Source: an uncultured Bacteroides sp. (lineage in GTDB: Bacteria > Bacteroidota > Bacteroidia > Chitinophagales > Chitinophagaceae). From it: a DNA stretch of 64,000 nt. Positions 52,330-61,905 of this stretch are shown here, piece after piece. The position numbers and the translations under genes are program-made. The DNA is taken from the NCBI GenBank assembly GCA_902168085.1, contig CABHOP010000015.1, forward strand, positions 1 through 64,000, in the 5' to 3' direction. Each line of letters opens with the position of its first letter. The stretch's first letter is position 1. The notes below the pieces were generated by a model. That model made no database searches and was not told the DNA's origin. It saw nothing but the letters and a program-made list of their open reading frames with translations.

Positions 52330-54144
52330 TTGTTGCTGTATGCTACAGTATCTTCTGCACAGCAGAAGCCGGATAGCCTTGTGTTGGATAGTATAAGAAT
52401 AGGGAAAAAGGATAGCTGGTTGAATAAAGCGTTAAAGCAAGGTATTAATGCCATTAAAACTACCCCGGCCGATACGCCCCGGAGATCTATAAAGAGTGAG
52501 GATATCTACAAAAAGTACCGCGATAAGTATATCCGTCGTGTCATAGTAAAGCAGCTGAAGTTTGAAGAACGGGTAACGGATACCACTCGCCAGTTTGCCT
52601 ATTTTGGTACCCAACTGATGAATAATACCCACGTTACCACAAAAGAATGGGTGATAAAGGATAACCTGTTTACAAAAGAAGGGGATAGGGTAGACCCTTA
52701 TAAAGTAGCGGATAATGAACGCTACCTGCGTACCATACCTTTTATACAGGATGCGCGCATCTATTTACAACAAGTGCCGGGGTATGAAGATTCTGTAGAT
52801 ATGATAGTAGTGACCCGCGATATCTATAGCATTGGTGGGAAGGTGAATATTGGCAACCCAAAGCATATGCGGGTGACGGTAGCTGAAAATAACCTCTTGG
52901 GCATGGGCCAAAGGCTGGAATTAACTGGGCTCCTGGACCAGGACCGGCAGCCAAAGGCGGGCTACGAGGTAGGATACAGAAAGGTGAATGTAGCCGGGAC
53001 ATTTATAGACGCACAGGTGGGGTATTCAGTTATTTATCCCAACAGGTATGATGATAAGGAGGAGGAAAATACTGTATATCTGCTGGTGGAGAAGCCATTG
53101 GTTTCGCCGTATATGCGTACGGCCGGAGGGCTGACATTGGCGCACCGGCAATCGGAAAACAGATATGCGCGTGTGCGGCCTGATAGCCAGTATTACAATT
53201 ACACCGGCCATACCATAGATGGCTGGGTGGGGTATAACATTGCCAGCAGGAAACTGCTGGCCAGCCAGGTGCGCGACCGGCGCTTTGTAGCCATCCGCTA
53301 CGGGCAAACCTATTTTGATGAAGTGCCATTGCAGGTGGGCAGCGCTATCGATTTGCTTTTCAATGATGTACAACTGGCATTGGTGTCATTTACTTTTTTC
53401 AGGCAGGACTTTTATAAAACCAATTACGTCTATGGTTTTGGTGTAACGGAAGACATACCGTATGGTTATAATATTACAGCAACCGGTGGATGGTACCGCC
53501 AGTTACAACTAAACAGGCCATATGTGGGTATCAAAGCCGATAGGTACGTAGTTTCATCCAGGCAAGACTTTATTCGCTATTTTTTTAGGGCAGGCAGTTA
53601 TTTTAATCATGGGTTGGAAGATGCAGGTTTTATGGTAGGTGGGAGTTGGTTTAGCCGGCTTTGGGAATGGAAACGCTATAAAATGCGCCAGTATATCTCG
53701 GCAAGCTATACTAAGCTGTTCGATATGGTAACCAGCGAGCCTTTGAGGCTGGATAACCCTTTCGGGTTGCAATATTTCAATTCCCCGCTTATCATAGGGC
53801 AGCAGCGTATTAGTGCGAATGTAGAAAGCACGGTATTCCTGAATTATAAGTTCCTCGGGTTCCGATTTGCCCCGTTTGTCAATTTCAATGCCTCGCTGAT
53901 TACCCCTGTGGCCCAGCCATTCTCCAAATCGGAACTGCACAATGGTATAGGGGCCGGGGTACGCACCCGCAATGAGAACCTGGTGTTTGGCACTATAGAA
54001 TTACGGGCCATATATTTTCCGCGAAAAGTGGAGGCGACTCCATCATTTAGGGTAACTTTGACAACTGAACTGAAGTACCGGTATTCCAATAAATACGTTT
54101 CACAGCCCGACATCATCCGGTGGAATATGGATGACACTCAATAG
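52330..54144 (+). CDS. Outer-membrane beta-barrel protein with POTRA-like region
   Basis: 604 residues from the TTG at 52330. That start cuts the signal peptide short. The frame stays open upstream, and a CTG at 52279 would give a full signal peptide (MKLKYPLQTIRKCLSILLLL...SSAQQ), so the true start is unsettled. Residues about 60-160 look like a POTRA domain (VIVKQLKFEERVTD, NERYLRTIPFIQDARIYLQQ). The remaining 430 residues are amphipathic beta strands with aromatic girdles and short turns, resembling the Omp85/FhaC barrels. No C-terminal phenylalanine motif is present. Partner unknown. Confidence 0.78.
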   Translation: MLLYATVSSAQQKPDSLVLDSIRIGKKDSWLNKALKQGINAIKTTPADTPRRSIKSEDIYKKYRDKYIRRVIVKQLKFEERVTDTTRQFAYFGTQLMNNTHVTTKEWVIKDNLFTKEGDRVDPYKVADNERYLRTIPFIQDARIYLQQVPGYEDSVDMIVVTRDIYSIGGKVNIGNPKHMRVTVAENNLLGMGQRLELTGLLDQDRQPKAGYEVGYRKVNVAGTFIDAQVGYSVIYPNRYDDKEEENTVYLLVEKPLVSPYMRTAGGLTLAHRQSENRYARVRPDSQYYNYTGHTIDGWVGYNIASRKLLASQVRDRRFVAIRYGQTYFDEVPLQVGSAIDLLFNDVQLALVSFTFFRQDFYKTNYVYGFGVTEDIPYGYNITATGGWYRQLQLNRPYVGIKADRYVVSSRQDFIRYFFRAGSYFNHGLEDAGFMVGGSWFSRLWEWKRYKMRQYISASYTKLFDMVTSEPLRLDNPFGLQYFNSPLIIGQQRISANVESTVFLNYKFLGFRFAPFVNFNASLITPVAQPFSKSELHNGIGAGVRTRNENLVFGTIELRAIYFPRKVEATPSFRVTLTTELKYRYSNKYVSQPDIIRWNMDDTQ

Positions 54145-54205
54145 GGGCCATACTTTCAGAAGACAAGTTAGATTTCAAGAAAATTTAAAAATTCTTTTAA
54201 AATAT

Positions 54206-54236
54206 TTTGTCTGTTTCAAATAACACATTACCTTTG
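54206..54236 (+). promoter_or_regulatory. Promoter of the S10-spc ribosomal operon
   Basis: TTTG (54206-54209), 19-base spacer, TACCTTTG (54229-54236): a complete Bacteroidota sigma-A promoter 38 bases before the rpsJ ATG. It shows that the operon starts at rpsJ. Confidence 0.85.
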
Positions 54237-54274
54237 CAGTCCCAAATTTTACGGGTTAGAAGATATTTATAAGT

Positions 54275-54580
54275 ATGTCACAGCGTATCAGAATAAAGCT
54301 GAAATCTTACGACCATAGCCTGGTTGATAAGTCTGCAGAGAAAATCGTTAAAACTGTGCGCAATACAGGAGCAGTGGTTACAGGCCCTATTCCTTTGCCT
54401 ACAGAGAAGAAGATCTTTACAGTATTGCGCTCACCGCACGTTAACAAGAAATCGCGTGAGCAGTTCCAACTTTGCACGCACAAGCGTTTGTTGGATATCT
54501 ATACTTCTTCTTCCCGTACAGTGGACGCGCTTTCGAAGCTAGACCTGCCAAGCGGCGTAGAGGTAGAAATAAAAGCTTGA
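54275..54580 (+). CDS. rpsJ: 30S ribosomal protein S10
   Basis: 101 residues, full length. [24 protein letters not shown] and [23 protein letters not shown] are diagnostic. S10 also serves as NusE in antitermination. First gene of the operon, behind a full promoter; in many Bacteroidota rpsL-rpsG-fusA precede it, but here an outer-membrane protein gene does. Confidence 0.98.
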   Translation: MSQRIRIKLKSYDHSLVDKSAEKIVKTVRNTGAVVTGPIPLPTEKKIFTVLRSPHVNKKSREQFQLCTHKRLLDIYTSSSRTVDALSKLDLPSGVEVEIKA

Positions 54581-54622
54581 TAGAAAAAGCTTTTTAGTTC
54601 TTTAAAAATATTAGGAAAAACG

Positions 54623-54667
54623 GCTAATCCCGGGCCACACCATTTCAGGAGCAACCGGGCGCTTAGC
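54623..54667 (+). other. Leader hairpin between rpsJ and rplC
   Basis: Two-part stem: GCTAA/TTAGC outside and CCCGG/CCGGG inside, around a 21-base loop, in the 102-base gap between rpsJ and rplC. No T tract follows, so it is not a terminator. Its place suggests a possible autogenous control site. Confidence 0.4.
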
Positions 54668-54682
54668 TAAACATAATAAGAC

Positions 54683-55300
54683 ATGAAAGGTATTATTGGT
54701 AAAAAAATCGGCATGACCAGTGTATTTGAGCCGAATGGAAAGCAGACAGCCTGCACCATTATCGAAGCTGGTCCTTGTGTGGTTACTCAAAAGAAAACCG
54801 TGGATACCGACGGTTATAATGCGCTGCAAATCGCATTCGGCGAGGCTAAGGAGAAAAATACTCCGAAAGCGCTGCTTAATCACTTCGCTAAGGCAAATAC
54901 AATGCCTAAGGCAATCGTAAAAGAACTTCGTAATTGTTCCATTGATAAACAAGTAGGTGAAAACCTGACCTGTGAAATTTTCGCTGAAGGCGAAAAGGTA
55001 AGTGTAATAGGCACTACAAAAGGTAAAGGTTTTCAGGGTGTTGTAAAACGCCATGGTTTTGGTGGTGTGGGTGAATCTACCCACGGCCAGCACGATCGTC
55101 AACGTGCGCCGGGTTCTATCGGTGGTTCATCATACCCTAGCCGCGTATTTAAAGGTATGCGCATGGCAGGCCGTATGGGCGGCGACCAGGTAAAGGTTAA
55201 AGCCCTGCGTGTAGTAAAAGTGTTCCCAGAACAAAACTACATACTGGTTAGTGGTTCTGTACCGGGTCACAATGGTTCAATTGTTTTAATTCAGAATTAA
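54683..55300 (+). CDS. rplC: 50S ribosomal protein L3
   Basis: 205 residues. GIIGKKIGMTSVFEPNG at the N-terminus and the long loop with GQHDRQRAPGSIGGSSYPSRVFKGMRMAGRMG match bacterial L3, including the Gln often methylated. One of the first proteins assembled on 23S rRNA. Nine bases before rplD. Confidence 0.98.
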   Translation: MKGIIGKKIGMTSVFEPNGKQTACTIIEAGPCVVTQKKTVDTDGYNALQIAFGEAKEKNTPKALLNHFAKANTMPKAIVKELRNCSIDKQVGENLTCEIFAEGEKVSVIGTTKGKGFQGVVKRHGFGGVGESTHGQHDRQRAPGSIGGSSYPSRVFKGMRMAGRMGGDQVKVKALRVVKVFPEQNYILVSGSVPGHNGSIVLIQN

Positions 55301-55308
55301 TTTAAGTC

Positions 55309-55944
55309 ATGCAAGTTGACGTTTTAAATAGCAAAGGTGAAAAGACCGGCCGCGTTGTAGAATTGCCGGAGGATATATTCAATATCGAACCAAACGATCA
55401 TTGCATATACCTGGCGGTAAAACAATACCTGGCTGCTCAGCGCCAGGGTACGCACAAAACCAAAACACGTGCTGAAGTGCATGGTGCTTCTAAAAAGCTG
55501 CACCGTCAAAAAGGTACGGGTGGTTCTCGTAAAGGTAACCTGCGTAACCCCTTGTATAAAGGTGGTGGTACCGTAAATGGTCCTATCCCTCACCTGTATG
55601 GTTTCAAACTGAACCGTAAAGTGAAGGATCTGGCTAAGATATCTGCACTGTCTCACAAGGCTCGTGAAAACAAGATAGTGATAGTAGAAGACCTGAACCT
55701 GCAGGCGCCTAAAACGAAGGAACTGGCCGGCATACTGGGTAAATTGAATGGCAACCAAAAGTCACTGTTCATCATGCCTGAGTACAATGCTAACCTGTAC
55801 CTGAGCGCCCGCAACCTGGAAAGGAACAAAACTGTAGTGCTGAGCGATATGAGTACTTACGACCTGGTTAACTCTCAGGTGCTGATATTCACAGAGTCTG
55901 CTGCTAAACTGTTCACTGAAATAGAGGCTGCTGAAGAAGCATAA
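55309..55944 (+). CDS. rplD: 50S ribosomal protein L4
   Basis: 211 residues. VKQYLAAQRQGTHKTKTRAEV followed by KLHRQKGTGGSRKGN is the extended loop reaching the exit tunnel. In enterobacteria L4 represses its own operon through an RNA leader. The length is normal and the C-terminus is acidic. Confidence 0.98.
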   Translation: MQVDVLNSKGEKTGRVVELPEDIFNIEPNDHCIYLAVKQYLAAQRQGTHKTKTRAEVHGASKKLHRQKGTGGSRKGNLRNPLYKGGGTVNGPIPHLYGFKLNRKVKDLAKISALSHKARENKIVIVEDLNLQAPKTKELAGILGKLNGNQKSLFIMPEYNANLYLSARNLERNKTVVLSDMSTYDLVNSQVLIFTESAAKLFTEIEAAEEA

Positions 55945-55986
55945 TGAGTGGTAGGAATACCGCCCGATAAAAAATAAATAAAAATT

Positions 55987-56012
55987 GTCTTTAGGCTTTG
56001 AATACTAAAGAC
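55987..56012 (+). other. GTCTTTAG/CTAAAGAC hairpin before rplW
   Basis: 8-bp stem with a 10-base loop in the 90-base gap between rplD and rplW. A similar GTCTTT/AAAGAC hairpin lies before rpmC, in both cases preceded by AAATT and followed by CTA-rich sequence. Confidence 0.4.
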
Positions 56013-56034
56013 TATAGACTAAAAAAATAAAACA

Positions 56035-56331
56035 ATGAAACTCGCTGACGTTTTGGTTAGGCCGGTAATCACCGAGAAAGTAAACACCCAGATGGAAAAA
56101 TCTGGCCGCTATACTTTCGTGGTTGATAAAAAAGCCAACAAACTGGAGATCAAGAAGGCTGTAGAGGAATTTTACGGTGTGAAGGTAGCTGATGTGAATA
56201 CGATCGTGGTTCCTGGTAAAGCTAAAAACCGTTTTACTAAAGCCGGATTTATAAGTGGTGTTAAATCATCATACAAAAAAGCAACAGTAACGCTTGCAGA
56301 AGGAGATTCAATTGATTTGTTCTCAATGTAA
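56035..56331 (+). CDS. rplW: 50S ribosomal protein L23
   Basis: 98 residues. LADVLVRPVITEKVNTQMEKSG and KLEIKKAVEEFYGVKVADVNT are typical. L23 sits at the tunnel exit and docks trigger factor and SRP. Twenty-one bases before rplB. Confidence 0.97.
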   Translation: MKLADVLVRPVITEKVNTQMEKSGRYTFVVDKKANKLEIKKAVEEFYGVKVADVNTIVVPGKAKNRFTKAGFISGVKSSYKKATVTLAEGDSIDLFSM

Positions 56332-56352
56332 GATTGATAAAGAATTTAGAAA

Positions 56353-57204
56353 ATGGCATTACGTAAATATAAACCGGTAACAGCCGGCACACGTTGGAGA
56401 ATCGGTAACGCTTATGCAGAGGTTACCACTAATCAGCCTGAAAAGAGCCTGTTAGAGCCTCAGAAATCAACTGCTGGCCGTAACGCTCAGGGTCGCCGTT
56501 CTATGCGCTACATGGGTGGTGGCAATAAAAAGATGTATCGTATCGTAGATTTCAAACGCGATAAGAAAGACATCCCCGCTACTGTTAAAACCATAGAGTA
56601 CGATCCGAACCGTTCTGCATTCATCGCACTGCTTAGCTATGCTGATGGTGAAAAACGCTATATCATAGCTCCGCAAGGACTGGAAGTAGGTGCCACTGTT
56701 CAAAGCGGTGACAACATAGCGCCGGAAGTAGGTAATGCGTTATTGCTGAAAAACATGCCACTGGGTACAGTAGTGCACAATATAGAAATGCAGCCAGGCC
56801 GTGGCGGTGCTATGGCTCGCTCTGCAGGTACTTATGCACAACTGAATGCGAAAGAGGAAAAATATTGCGTACTGAAAATGCCAAGTGGTGAGCTGCGCAA
56901 AGTGCTGAGCACTTGTATGGCTACTGTAGGTACCGTATCAAACAGCGACCATGGTCTGCAATCAATGGGTAAAGCAGGTCGCAACCGTTGGAAAGGTATC
57001 AAGCCACGCAACCGTGGTGTTGCCATGAACCCTGTAGATCACCCAATGGGTGGTGGTGAAGGTCGTTCTTCTGGTGGTCACCCGCGTAGCCGTACCGGTA
57101 AGTACGCTAAGGGTGAAAGCACAAGGAGCACTACTAAGGGTAGCAACAAGCTGATCATCCAGCGCCGCAACGGTAAAAAACTTTCAGGTAAATACAAAAA
57201 ATAA
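56353..57204 (+). CDS. rplB: 50S ribosomal protein L2
   Basis: 283 residues. [17 protein letters not shown] is the N-terminus usual in Bacteroidota. The C-terminal [23 protein letters not shown] holds the conserved His needed for peptidyl transferase assembly. The domain order and length are normal. Confidence 0.98.
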   Translation: MALRKYKPVTAGTRWRIGNAYAEVTTNQPEKSLLEPQKSTAGRNAQGRRSMRYMGGGNKKMYRIVDFKRDKKDIPATVKTIEYDPNRSAFIALLSYADGEKRYIIAPQGLEVGATVQSGDNIAPEVGNALLLKNMPLGTVVHNIEMQPGRGGAMARSAGTYAQLNAKEEKYCVLKMPSGELRKVLSTCMATVGTVSNSDHGLQSMGKAGRNRWKGIKPRNRGVAMNPVDHPMGGGEGRSSGGHPRSRTGKYAKGESTRSTTKGSNKLIIQRRNGKKLSGKYKK

Positions 57205-57238
57205 CAGAGGCAACTCTGAAATATAAAAATAACGAAGA

Positions 57239-57505
57239 ATGGCTCGTTCAATTAAAAAAGGACCTTACGTAGATGCAAAGCTGGACAAGAAAGTATCAGC
57301 TCTGAACGAAGGTAAAGCGAAGAGGGGTGTTGTAAAAACATGGAGTCGTCGCTCTACTATCACTCCTGATTTCGTAGGCCACACGTTCGCAGTACATAAC
57401 GGTAACAAATTCATACCTGTTTATGTAACGGAATTCATGGTTGGCCACAAACTGGGTGAGTTTGCACCTACCCGCAACTTTAAAGGCCATAGTGGTAGTA
57501 AATAA
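57239..57505 (+). CDS. rpsS: 30S ribosomal protein S19
   Basis: 88 residues. [37 protein letters not shown] and the [18 protein letters not shown] tail identify S19, which forms the head of the 30S subunit with S13. Confidence 0.98.
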   Translation: MARSIKKGPYVDAKLDKKVSALNEGKAKRGVVKTWSRRSTITPDFVGHTFAVHNGNKFIPVYVTEFMVGHKLGEFAPTRNFKGHSGSK

Positions 57506-57564
57506 TTAAATAATAAACATCTGGTACTACCTTCTGGAGTGCCGCATAAGAAATAATAAATAAA

Positions 57565-57927
57565 ATGGAAGCTGTAGCTCGTTTACGTAACTATCCTACA
57601 TCGCCCCGCAAGATGCGCCTGCTGGCTGATCTGGTACGTGGCATGGATGTAGAAAAAGCGCTGAATACTTTAAAATTTAGCACTAAGCATCCTTCAGTGC
57701 CGCTGGAAAAGCTGTTGCTTAGCGCAATTGCCAACTGGAGTGTAAAAAATGAAGGTGTAGACGTAGCAGGTGCAAACCTGTATGTAAAAACGATATTCGT
57801 AGATGGTGGCCGCACCCTGAAACGTATGAACCCTGCCCCGCAAGGTCGTGCATACAGGCTGCGCAAACGTAGCAACCATGTTACCGTTATTGTGGATAGC
57901 CGTAACGCTGTAAAAGAAAACGCATAA
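57565..57927 (+). CDS. rplV: 50S ribosomal protein L22
   Basis: 120 residues. [21 protein letters not shown] and the C-terminal tunnel hairpin region [25 protein letters not shown] are diagnostic. Preceded by a 59-base gap without strong structure. Confidence 0.98.
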   Translation: MEAVARLRNYPTSPRKMRLLADLVRGMDVEKALNTLKFSTKHPSVPLEKLLLSAIANWSVKNEGVDVAGANLYVKTIFVDGGRTLKRMNPAPQGRAYRLRKRSNHVTVIVDSRNAVKENA

Positions 57928-57960
57928 TCAATACATTCAACCATTATAATAATATAAAGA

Positions 57961-58764
57961 ATGGGTCAAAAAACTAATCCTATAGGTAACAGGTTGGGCA
58001 TCGTCCGCGGATGGGACTCAATGTGGTTTGGCGAGAAAAAGGATTTCGGTCAGAAACTGGTAGAAGACCATAAAATCCGTACTTACCTGAATGCTCGTAT
58101 CAACAAAGGCGGTATCTCCCGCATTGTTATTGAGCGTACACTGGGTAAACTGATCGTTACGATCCACACTTCTAAGCCTGGTATCATCATAGGTAAGGGT
58201 GGTGCAGAAGTTGATCGCATCAAAGAAGAGCTGAAGAAACTGACGAGCAAAGATGATGTGCAGATCAACATTATGGAGATTCGCCGTCCTGAGCTGGATG
58301 CAAACATCGTAGGTGAAACTATCGCCCGCCAGCTGGAAAGCCGCGTTAGCTACAAGCGTGCCGTTAAAATGGCAATCTCTACAGCTATGCGTATGGGTGC
58401 AGAAGGTATCAAAATAAAAGTAGGTGGCCGTTTGGGCGGTGCTGAAATCGCACGTTCTGAAGAATTCAAACAAGGCCGAACACCATTGCATACTTACCGT
58501 ATGGATATAGACTATGCTTCTGTATTCGCACTGACAGTATATGGTAAAATAGGTATCAAAGTTTGGATATGTAAAGGTGAAGTACTGGGCAAGCGTGACC
58601 TGAACCCTAACTTCTCTGCTGGTTCTGACAGCCGTGGAAACGCGGGTGGCCGTCCTGAAGGTGGTGAGCGTCGTGGTGGTGGTGACCGCCGCGGTGGTGG
58701 CGAAGGCCGTGGTGAGCGTCGCGGTGGCGGCGGTGGTGACCGTCGTGGTGGTGGACGCCGTTAA
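57961..58764 (+). CDS. rpsC: 30S ribosomal protein S3 with RGG-rich tail
   Basis: 267 residues. [19 protein letters not shown] opens the protein, the KH domain with [16 protein letters not shown] lies at about 65-85, and the C-terminal S3 domain ends near residue 215. The last 50 residues are an added tail of repeated Arg-Arg-Gly-Gly and Asp-Arg-Arg-Gly-Gly units, longer than in most bacterial S3 proteins. Such tails bind RNA non-specifically. Confidence 0.97.
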   Translation: MGQKTNPIGNRLGIVRGWDSMWFGEKKDFGQKLVEDHKIRTYLNARINKGGISRIVIERTLGKLIVTIHTSKPGIIIGKGGAEVDRIKEELKKLTSKDDVQINIMEIRRPELDANIVGETIARQLESRVSYKRAVKMAISTAMRMGAEGIKIKVGGRLGGAEIARSEEFKQGRTPLHTYRMDIDYASVFALTVYGKIGIKVWICKGEVLGKRDLNPNFSAGSDSRGNAGGRPEGGERRGGGDRRGGGEGRGERRGGGGGDRRGGGRR

Positions 58765-58804
58765 TAATAAATTTTGTAGAGCAACTTTTTAAAATATTGT
58801 AACA

Positions 58805-59227
58805 ATGTTACAACCTAAAAAAACGAAACATCGTAAAGCGCACAAAGGCAGGATCAAGGGTAATGCTCAGCGTGGTGCAACTGTAGCTTTTGGTTCTTTT
58901 GGCCTTAAAGCTCTGGAGCCAAAGTGGATTACGAACCGCCAGATAGAAGCTGCCCGCCAGGCAATGACGCGCCACATGAAGCGTGAAGGTAATGTGTGGA
59001 TCCGTATTTTCCCTGATAAACCAATAACTCGTAAGCCACTTGAAGTGCGTATGGGTAAAGGTAAAGGTAACTTGGAATTCTGGGCTGCTGTAGTGCATCC
59101 GGGCCGCATCATGTTTGAACTGGATGGTGTGCCTATGCAAGTGGCTAAAGAAGCGCTGGAACTGGCTGCACAAAAACTTCCTATCAAAACGAAGTTTGTT
59201 GTACGCAGGGATTATGCAGGCGCATAA
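58805..59227 (+). CDS. rplP: 50S ribosomal protein L16
   Basis: 140 residues. [20 protein letters not shown], then [22 protein letters not shown] and [14 protein letters not shown] are L16 signatures. It contacts A- and P-site tRNA on the large subunit. The Arg in the hydroxylation loop region [15 protein letters not shown] is conserved. Confidence 0.98.
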   Translation: MLQPKKTKHRKAHKGRIKGNAQRGATVAFGSFGLKALEPKWITNRQIEAARQAMTRHMKREGNVWIRIFPDKPITRKPLEVRMGKGKGNLEFWAAVVHPGRIMFELDGVPMQVAKEALELAAQKLPIKTKFVVRRDYAGA

Positions 59228-59262
59228 TATTTAGACTAGTAAGCTTTATTAAAATATAAATT

Positions 59263-59279
59263 GTCTTTTGTAGAAAGAC
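59263..59279 (+). other. GTCTTT/AAAGAC hairpin before rpmC
   Basis: 6-bp stem with a 5-base loop in the 67-base gap between rplP and rpmC; resembles the hairpin at 55987, including the flanking AAATT and CTAAAA. Confidence 0.35.
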
Positions 59280-59294
59280 TAAAACAATAATAAA

Positions 59295-59510
59295 ATGGCA
59301 AAAGCAAAAAAAGCGAAGAACGTGGATGATTACCGTTCTCTGGATGCCCAGGGGTTGGAGTCCAGGATAGGGGATGAGCAACTGCGCCTGAAAAAATTAC
59401 AATTCAGCCATGCAGTAAATCCGATAGAAAATCCGCTTACCATCCGTCAGCTTCGCCGCACCATTGCGCGTCTGAAAACAGAGCAGCGTAAAAGAGCATT
59501 AGGTTTCTAA
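59295..59510 (+). CDS. rpmC: 50S ribosomal protein L29
   Basis: 71 residues. An N-terminal basic extension (AKAKKAKNVDDYRSL) precedes the usual two-helix hairpin with NPIENPLTIRQLRRTIARLKTEQ. Thirteen bases before rpsQ. Confidence 0.96.
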   Translation: MAKAKKAKNVDDYRSLDAQGLESRIGDEQLRLKKLQFSHAVNPIENPLTIRQLRRTIARLKTEQRKRALGF

Positions 59511-59523
59511 TTAATTTTTATAG

Positions 59524-59790
59524 ATGTCAACAATGACTGAAAGAAAACGTAGAAAAACCCGTATCGGGATAGTGAGCAGCAACAAGATGGAAAAAACCAT
59601 TACTGTAGCTGTAGAGCGTAAAGTGAAGCACCCGATATACGGTAAGTTCGTTAAGAAAACGACCAAATTCCACGCGCAGGATGATAACAACACAGCCGGC
59701 ATAGGTGATGTGGTGCGTATTATGGAAACTCGTCCGCTGAGCAAGACTAAACGCTGGAGGATGGTAGAAATTATTGAAAAAGCTAAGTAA
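59524..59790 (+). CDS. rpsQ: 30S ribosomal protein S17
   Basis: 88 residues. [25 protein letters not shown] followed by [19 protein letters not shown] identifies S17, an early 16S-binding protein. Twelve bases before rplN. Confidence 0.97.
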   Translation: MSTMTERKRRKTRIGIVSSNKMEKTITVAVERKVKHPIYGKFVKKTTKFHAQDDNNTAGIGDVVRIMETRPLSKTKRWRMVEIIEKAK

Positions 59791-59802
59791 TCTTATTTAA
59801 AG

Positions 59803-60171
59803 ATGATACAACAAGAATCCCGGCTTAATGTAGCCGACAACAGTGGTGCGAAGGAAGTACTTTGTATCCGTGTGTTGGGTAATTCGGGCCAAGACTATGC
59901 CGGTATCGGAGATAAAATAGTAGTTACCGTAAAGGATGCACTGCCAGGCGGTGGTATCAAAAAAGGTACTGTATCTAAAGCCGTTATCGTGCGTACCAAG
60001 AAGAAACTGCGTCGTAAAGATGGTTCGTACATCAACTTTGACGATAATGCTGTAGTACTGCTGAACAACTCTGATGAGCCACGCGGTACCCGTATATTCG
60101 GACCAGTTGCCCGCGAACTGCGCGATAAAGGTTATATGAAAATAGTTTCATTAGCGCCTGAAGTATTGTAA
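59803..60171 (+). CDS. rplN: 50S ribosomal protein L14
   Basis: 122 residues, standard length. [25 protein letters not shown] and the [25 protein letters not shown]-terminus are diagnostic. It forms the contact site for RsfS and part of intersubunit bridge B5. Confidence 0.98.
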   Translation: MIQQESRLNVADNSGAKEVLCIRVLGNSGQDYAGIGDKIVVTVKDALPGGGIKKGTVSKAVIVRTKKKLRRKDGSYINFDDNAVVLLNNSDEPRGTRIFGPVARELRDKGYMKIVSLAPEVL

Positions 60172-60180
60172 AATTTGTTG

Positions 60181-60188
60181 TACCTTTG
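60181..60188 (+). promoter_or_regulatory. Possible internal promoter element before rplX
   Basis: TACCTTTG followed by C, a perfect -7 box ten bases after the rplN stop, then a GCCCGT/ACGGGC hairpin (60191-60212) before the rplX start. No TTTG at the ideal -33 spacing, so it may be weak or fortuitous. Confidence 0.35.
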
Positions 60189-60234
60189 CCGCCCGTTTGG
60201 GCCGGTACGGGCTTCAACGCTAAAATATAATATT

Positions 60235-60573
60235 GTGAAACAAAGATTTCAACCAAAATTCAACATCAAAAAAGGTGATAACGTGGTAGTAGTTGCCGGC
60301 GATGATAAAGACCGTAGCAAACCACGCAAGGTGTTGGCTGTTTATCCTCAAAAAAGCCGTGTGCTTATTGAAGGCGTAAACATGGTAACGAAGCATCTGA
60401 AGCCTAGTGCTCAGAACCCTCAAGGGGGTATCGTACAGGAAGAGGCTGCTATCCACATCTCTAACGTAATGTTGTGGGATGCTAAGCAAAAAGCACCGGT
60501 ACGCATCAAACGCGAGCGTAAAGAAGGAAGTTTTGTACGTGTATCTAAAAAAACAGGGGAGGAAATTAAATAA
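60235..60573 (+). CDS. rplX: 50S ribosomal protein L24
   Basis: 112 residues from a GTG at 60235 ([25 protein letters not shown]); the frame is open from 60175, but the extra 20 residues are unlike L24. The KOW motif and KTGEEIK tail are intact. Its stop shares a base with the rplE start, so the two are coupled. Confidence 0.94.
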   Translation: MKQRFQPKFNIKKGDNVVVVAGDDKDRSKPRKVLAVYPQKSRVLIEGVNMVTKHLKPSAQNPQGGIVQEEAAIHISNVMLWDAKQKAPVRIKRERKEGSFVRVSKKTGEEIK

Positions 60574-61148
60574 TGGCAACGACAACATATATCCCTCGTT
60601 TACAGAAAAAATATAAAGAGGAAGTAGTACCTGCTTTGATGAAAAAGTTTGGTTACTCAACTGTAATGCAGTGTCCTCGCCTGGTTAAAATATGTTTGAA
60701 CCAGGGTGTTAAAGGTTCTGTAGCTGACAAGAAACTGATAGATGATGCAGTAACGGAAATGACAAATATTTCTGGTCAGAAAGCTGTACCTACACTGTCT
60801 AAAAAAGACATCTCTAACTTTAAGCTGCGTAAAGCAATGCCTATTGGCTGCCGCGTTACACTGCGTAGTGTTAATATGTTTGAATTCCTGGATCGTATGA
60901 TCTCTATCACGCTGCCACGTGTACGTGACTTTAAAGGTATCAACGATAAATCTTTCGATGGCCGTGGTAACTACACAATGGGTGTTACAGAGCAGATCAT
61001 CTTTCCTGAGATCAACATCGATAAAGTAACACGCATCAGCGGTATGGACATCACTTTTGTGACTACTGCCCGCACTAATGAAGAAGCATATGAACTGCTG
61101 AAAGAGCTGGGTATGCCATTCAAAAACATTAAGAAAGATAATAACTAA
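60573..61148 (+). CDS. rplE: 50S ribosomal protein L5
   Basis: 191 residues. [23 protein letters not shown], then the [26 protein letters not shown] loop and [20 protein letters not shown] identify L5, which binds 5S rRNA. Overlaps rplX by one base and is seven bases before rpsN. Confidence 0.98.
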   Translation: MATTTYIPRLQKKYKEEVVPALMKKFGYSTVMQCPRLVKICLNQGVKGSVADKKLIDDAVTEMTNISGQKAVPTLSKKDISNFKLRKAMPIGCRVTLRSVNMFEFLDRMISITLPRVRDFKGINDKSFDGRGNYTMGVTEQIIFPEINIDKVTRISGMDITFVTTARTNEEAYELLKELGMPFKNIKKDNN

Positions 61149-61155
61149 GATATAA

Positions 61156-61425
61156 ATGGCAAGAGAATCAGTAAAAGCCCGCCAACGCAAACGCGAAGCA
61201 ATGGTAGCCAAGTTCGCTGAAAAGCGTGCTGCCCTGAAAGCTGCAGGTGACTATGCTGCTTTGGATAAGCTTCCAAAGAATTCATCAGCTGTGCGTTTGA
61301 AAAACCGCTGCCAGCTTACAGGTCGTCCCAAAGGCTACATGCGTCACTTCGGCATCTGCCGCGTGATATTCCGCGAAATGGCGTTGGATGGCAAAATACC
61401 AGGTGTACGTAAAGCAAGCTGGTAA
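61156..61425 (+). CDS. rpsN: 30S ribosomal protein S14, zinc-independent type
   Basis: 89 residues, the long form. [27 protein letters not shown] keeps only two cysteines, so the zinc-binding set is absent. Eighty-one bases separate it from rpsH; no strong hairpin was found there. Confidence 0.97.
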   Translation: MARESVKARQRKREAMVAKFAEKRAALKAAGDYAALDKLPKNSSAVRLKNRCQLTGRPKGYMRHFGICRVIFREMALDGKIPGVRKASW

Positions 61426-61506
61426 TTATAACGTATCCAGGTCGGGTAGAGTAGCATCATCCGAAACCGGGCACAATTTAAAACTTTACAAAATTTTAAA
61501 ATTAAA

Positions 61507-61905
61507 ATGGTAACAGATCCTATAGCAGACTTCCTTACCCGTATCCGTAACGCACAAATGGCGCGTCACCGCATCGTGGAAATTCCTGCTTCGAATGTTA
61601 AAAAACGTATCACAGAGATCCTTTACGAAAAAGGTTACATCCTGAAATACAAATTCGAAGACGATAACAAACAAGGTATCATCAAAATAGCATTGAAATA
61701 CGATGCTAATACGAAAGAGCCTGCTATTCGTTCTTTAGAGCGCATTAGCCGTCCGGGCCTGCGTCAATACGCAAAACCCAGCGAAATACAACGTGTAATG
61801 AATGGTCTGGGTATCGCTATCGTTTCTACATCTAAAGGTGTAATGACAGATAAAGAAGCGCGTACACAGAATGTGGGTGGCGAAGTAATGTGTAACATTT
61901 ATTAA
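61507..61905 (+). CDS. rpsH: 30S ribosomal protein S8
   Basis: 132 residues. [21 protein letters not shown] and the C-terminal [14 protein letters not shown]-like [23 protein letters not shown] are diagnostic. In E. coli S8 represses the spc operon by binding rplE mRNA. Confidence 0.98.
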   Translation: MVTDPIADFLTRIRNAQMARHRIVEIPASNVKKRITEILYEKGYILKYKFEDDNKQGIIKIALKYDANTKEPAIRSLERISRPGLRQYAKPSEIQRVMNGLGIAIVSTSKGVMTDKEARTQNVGGEVMCNIY

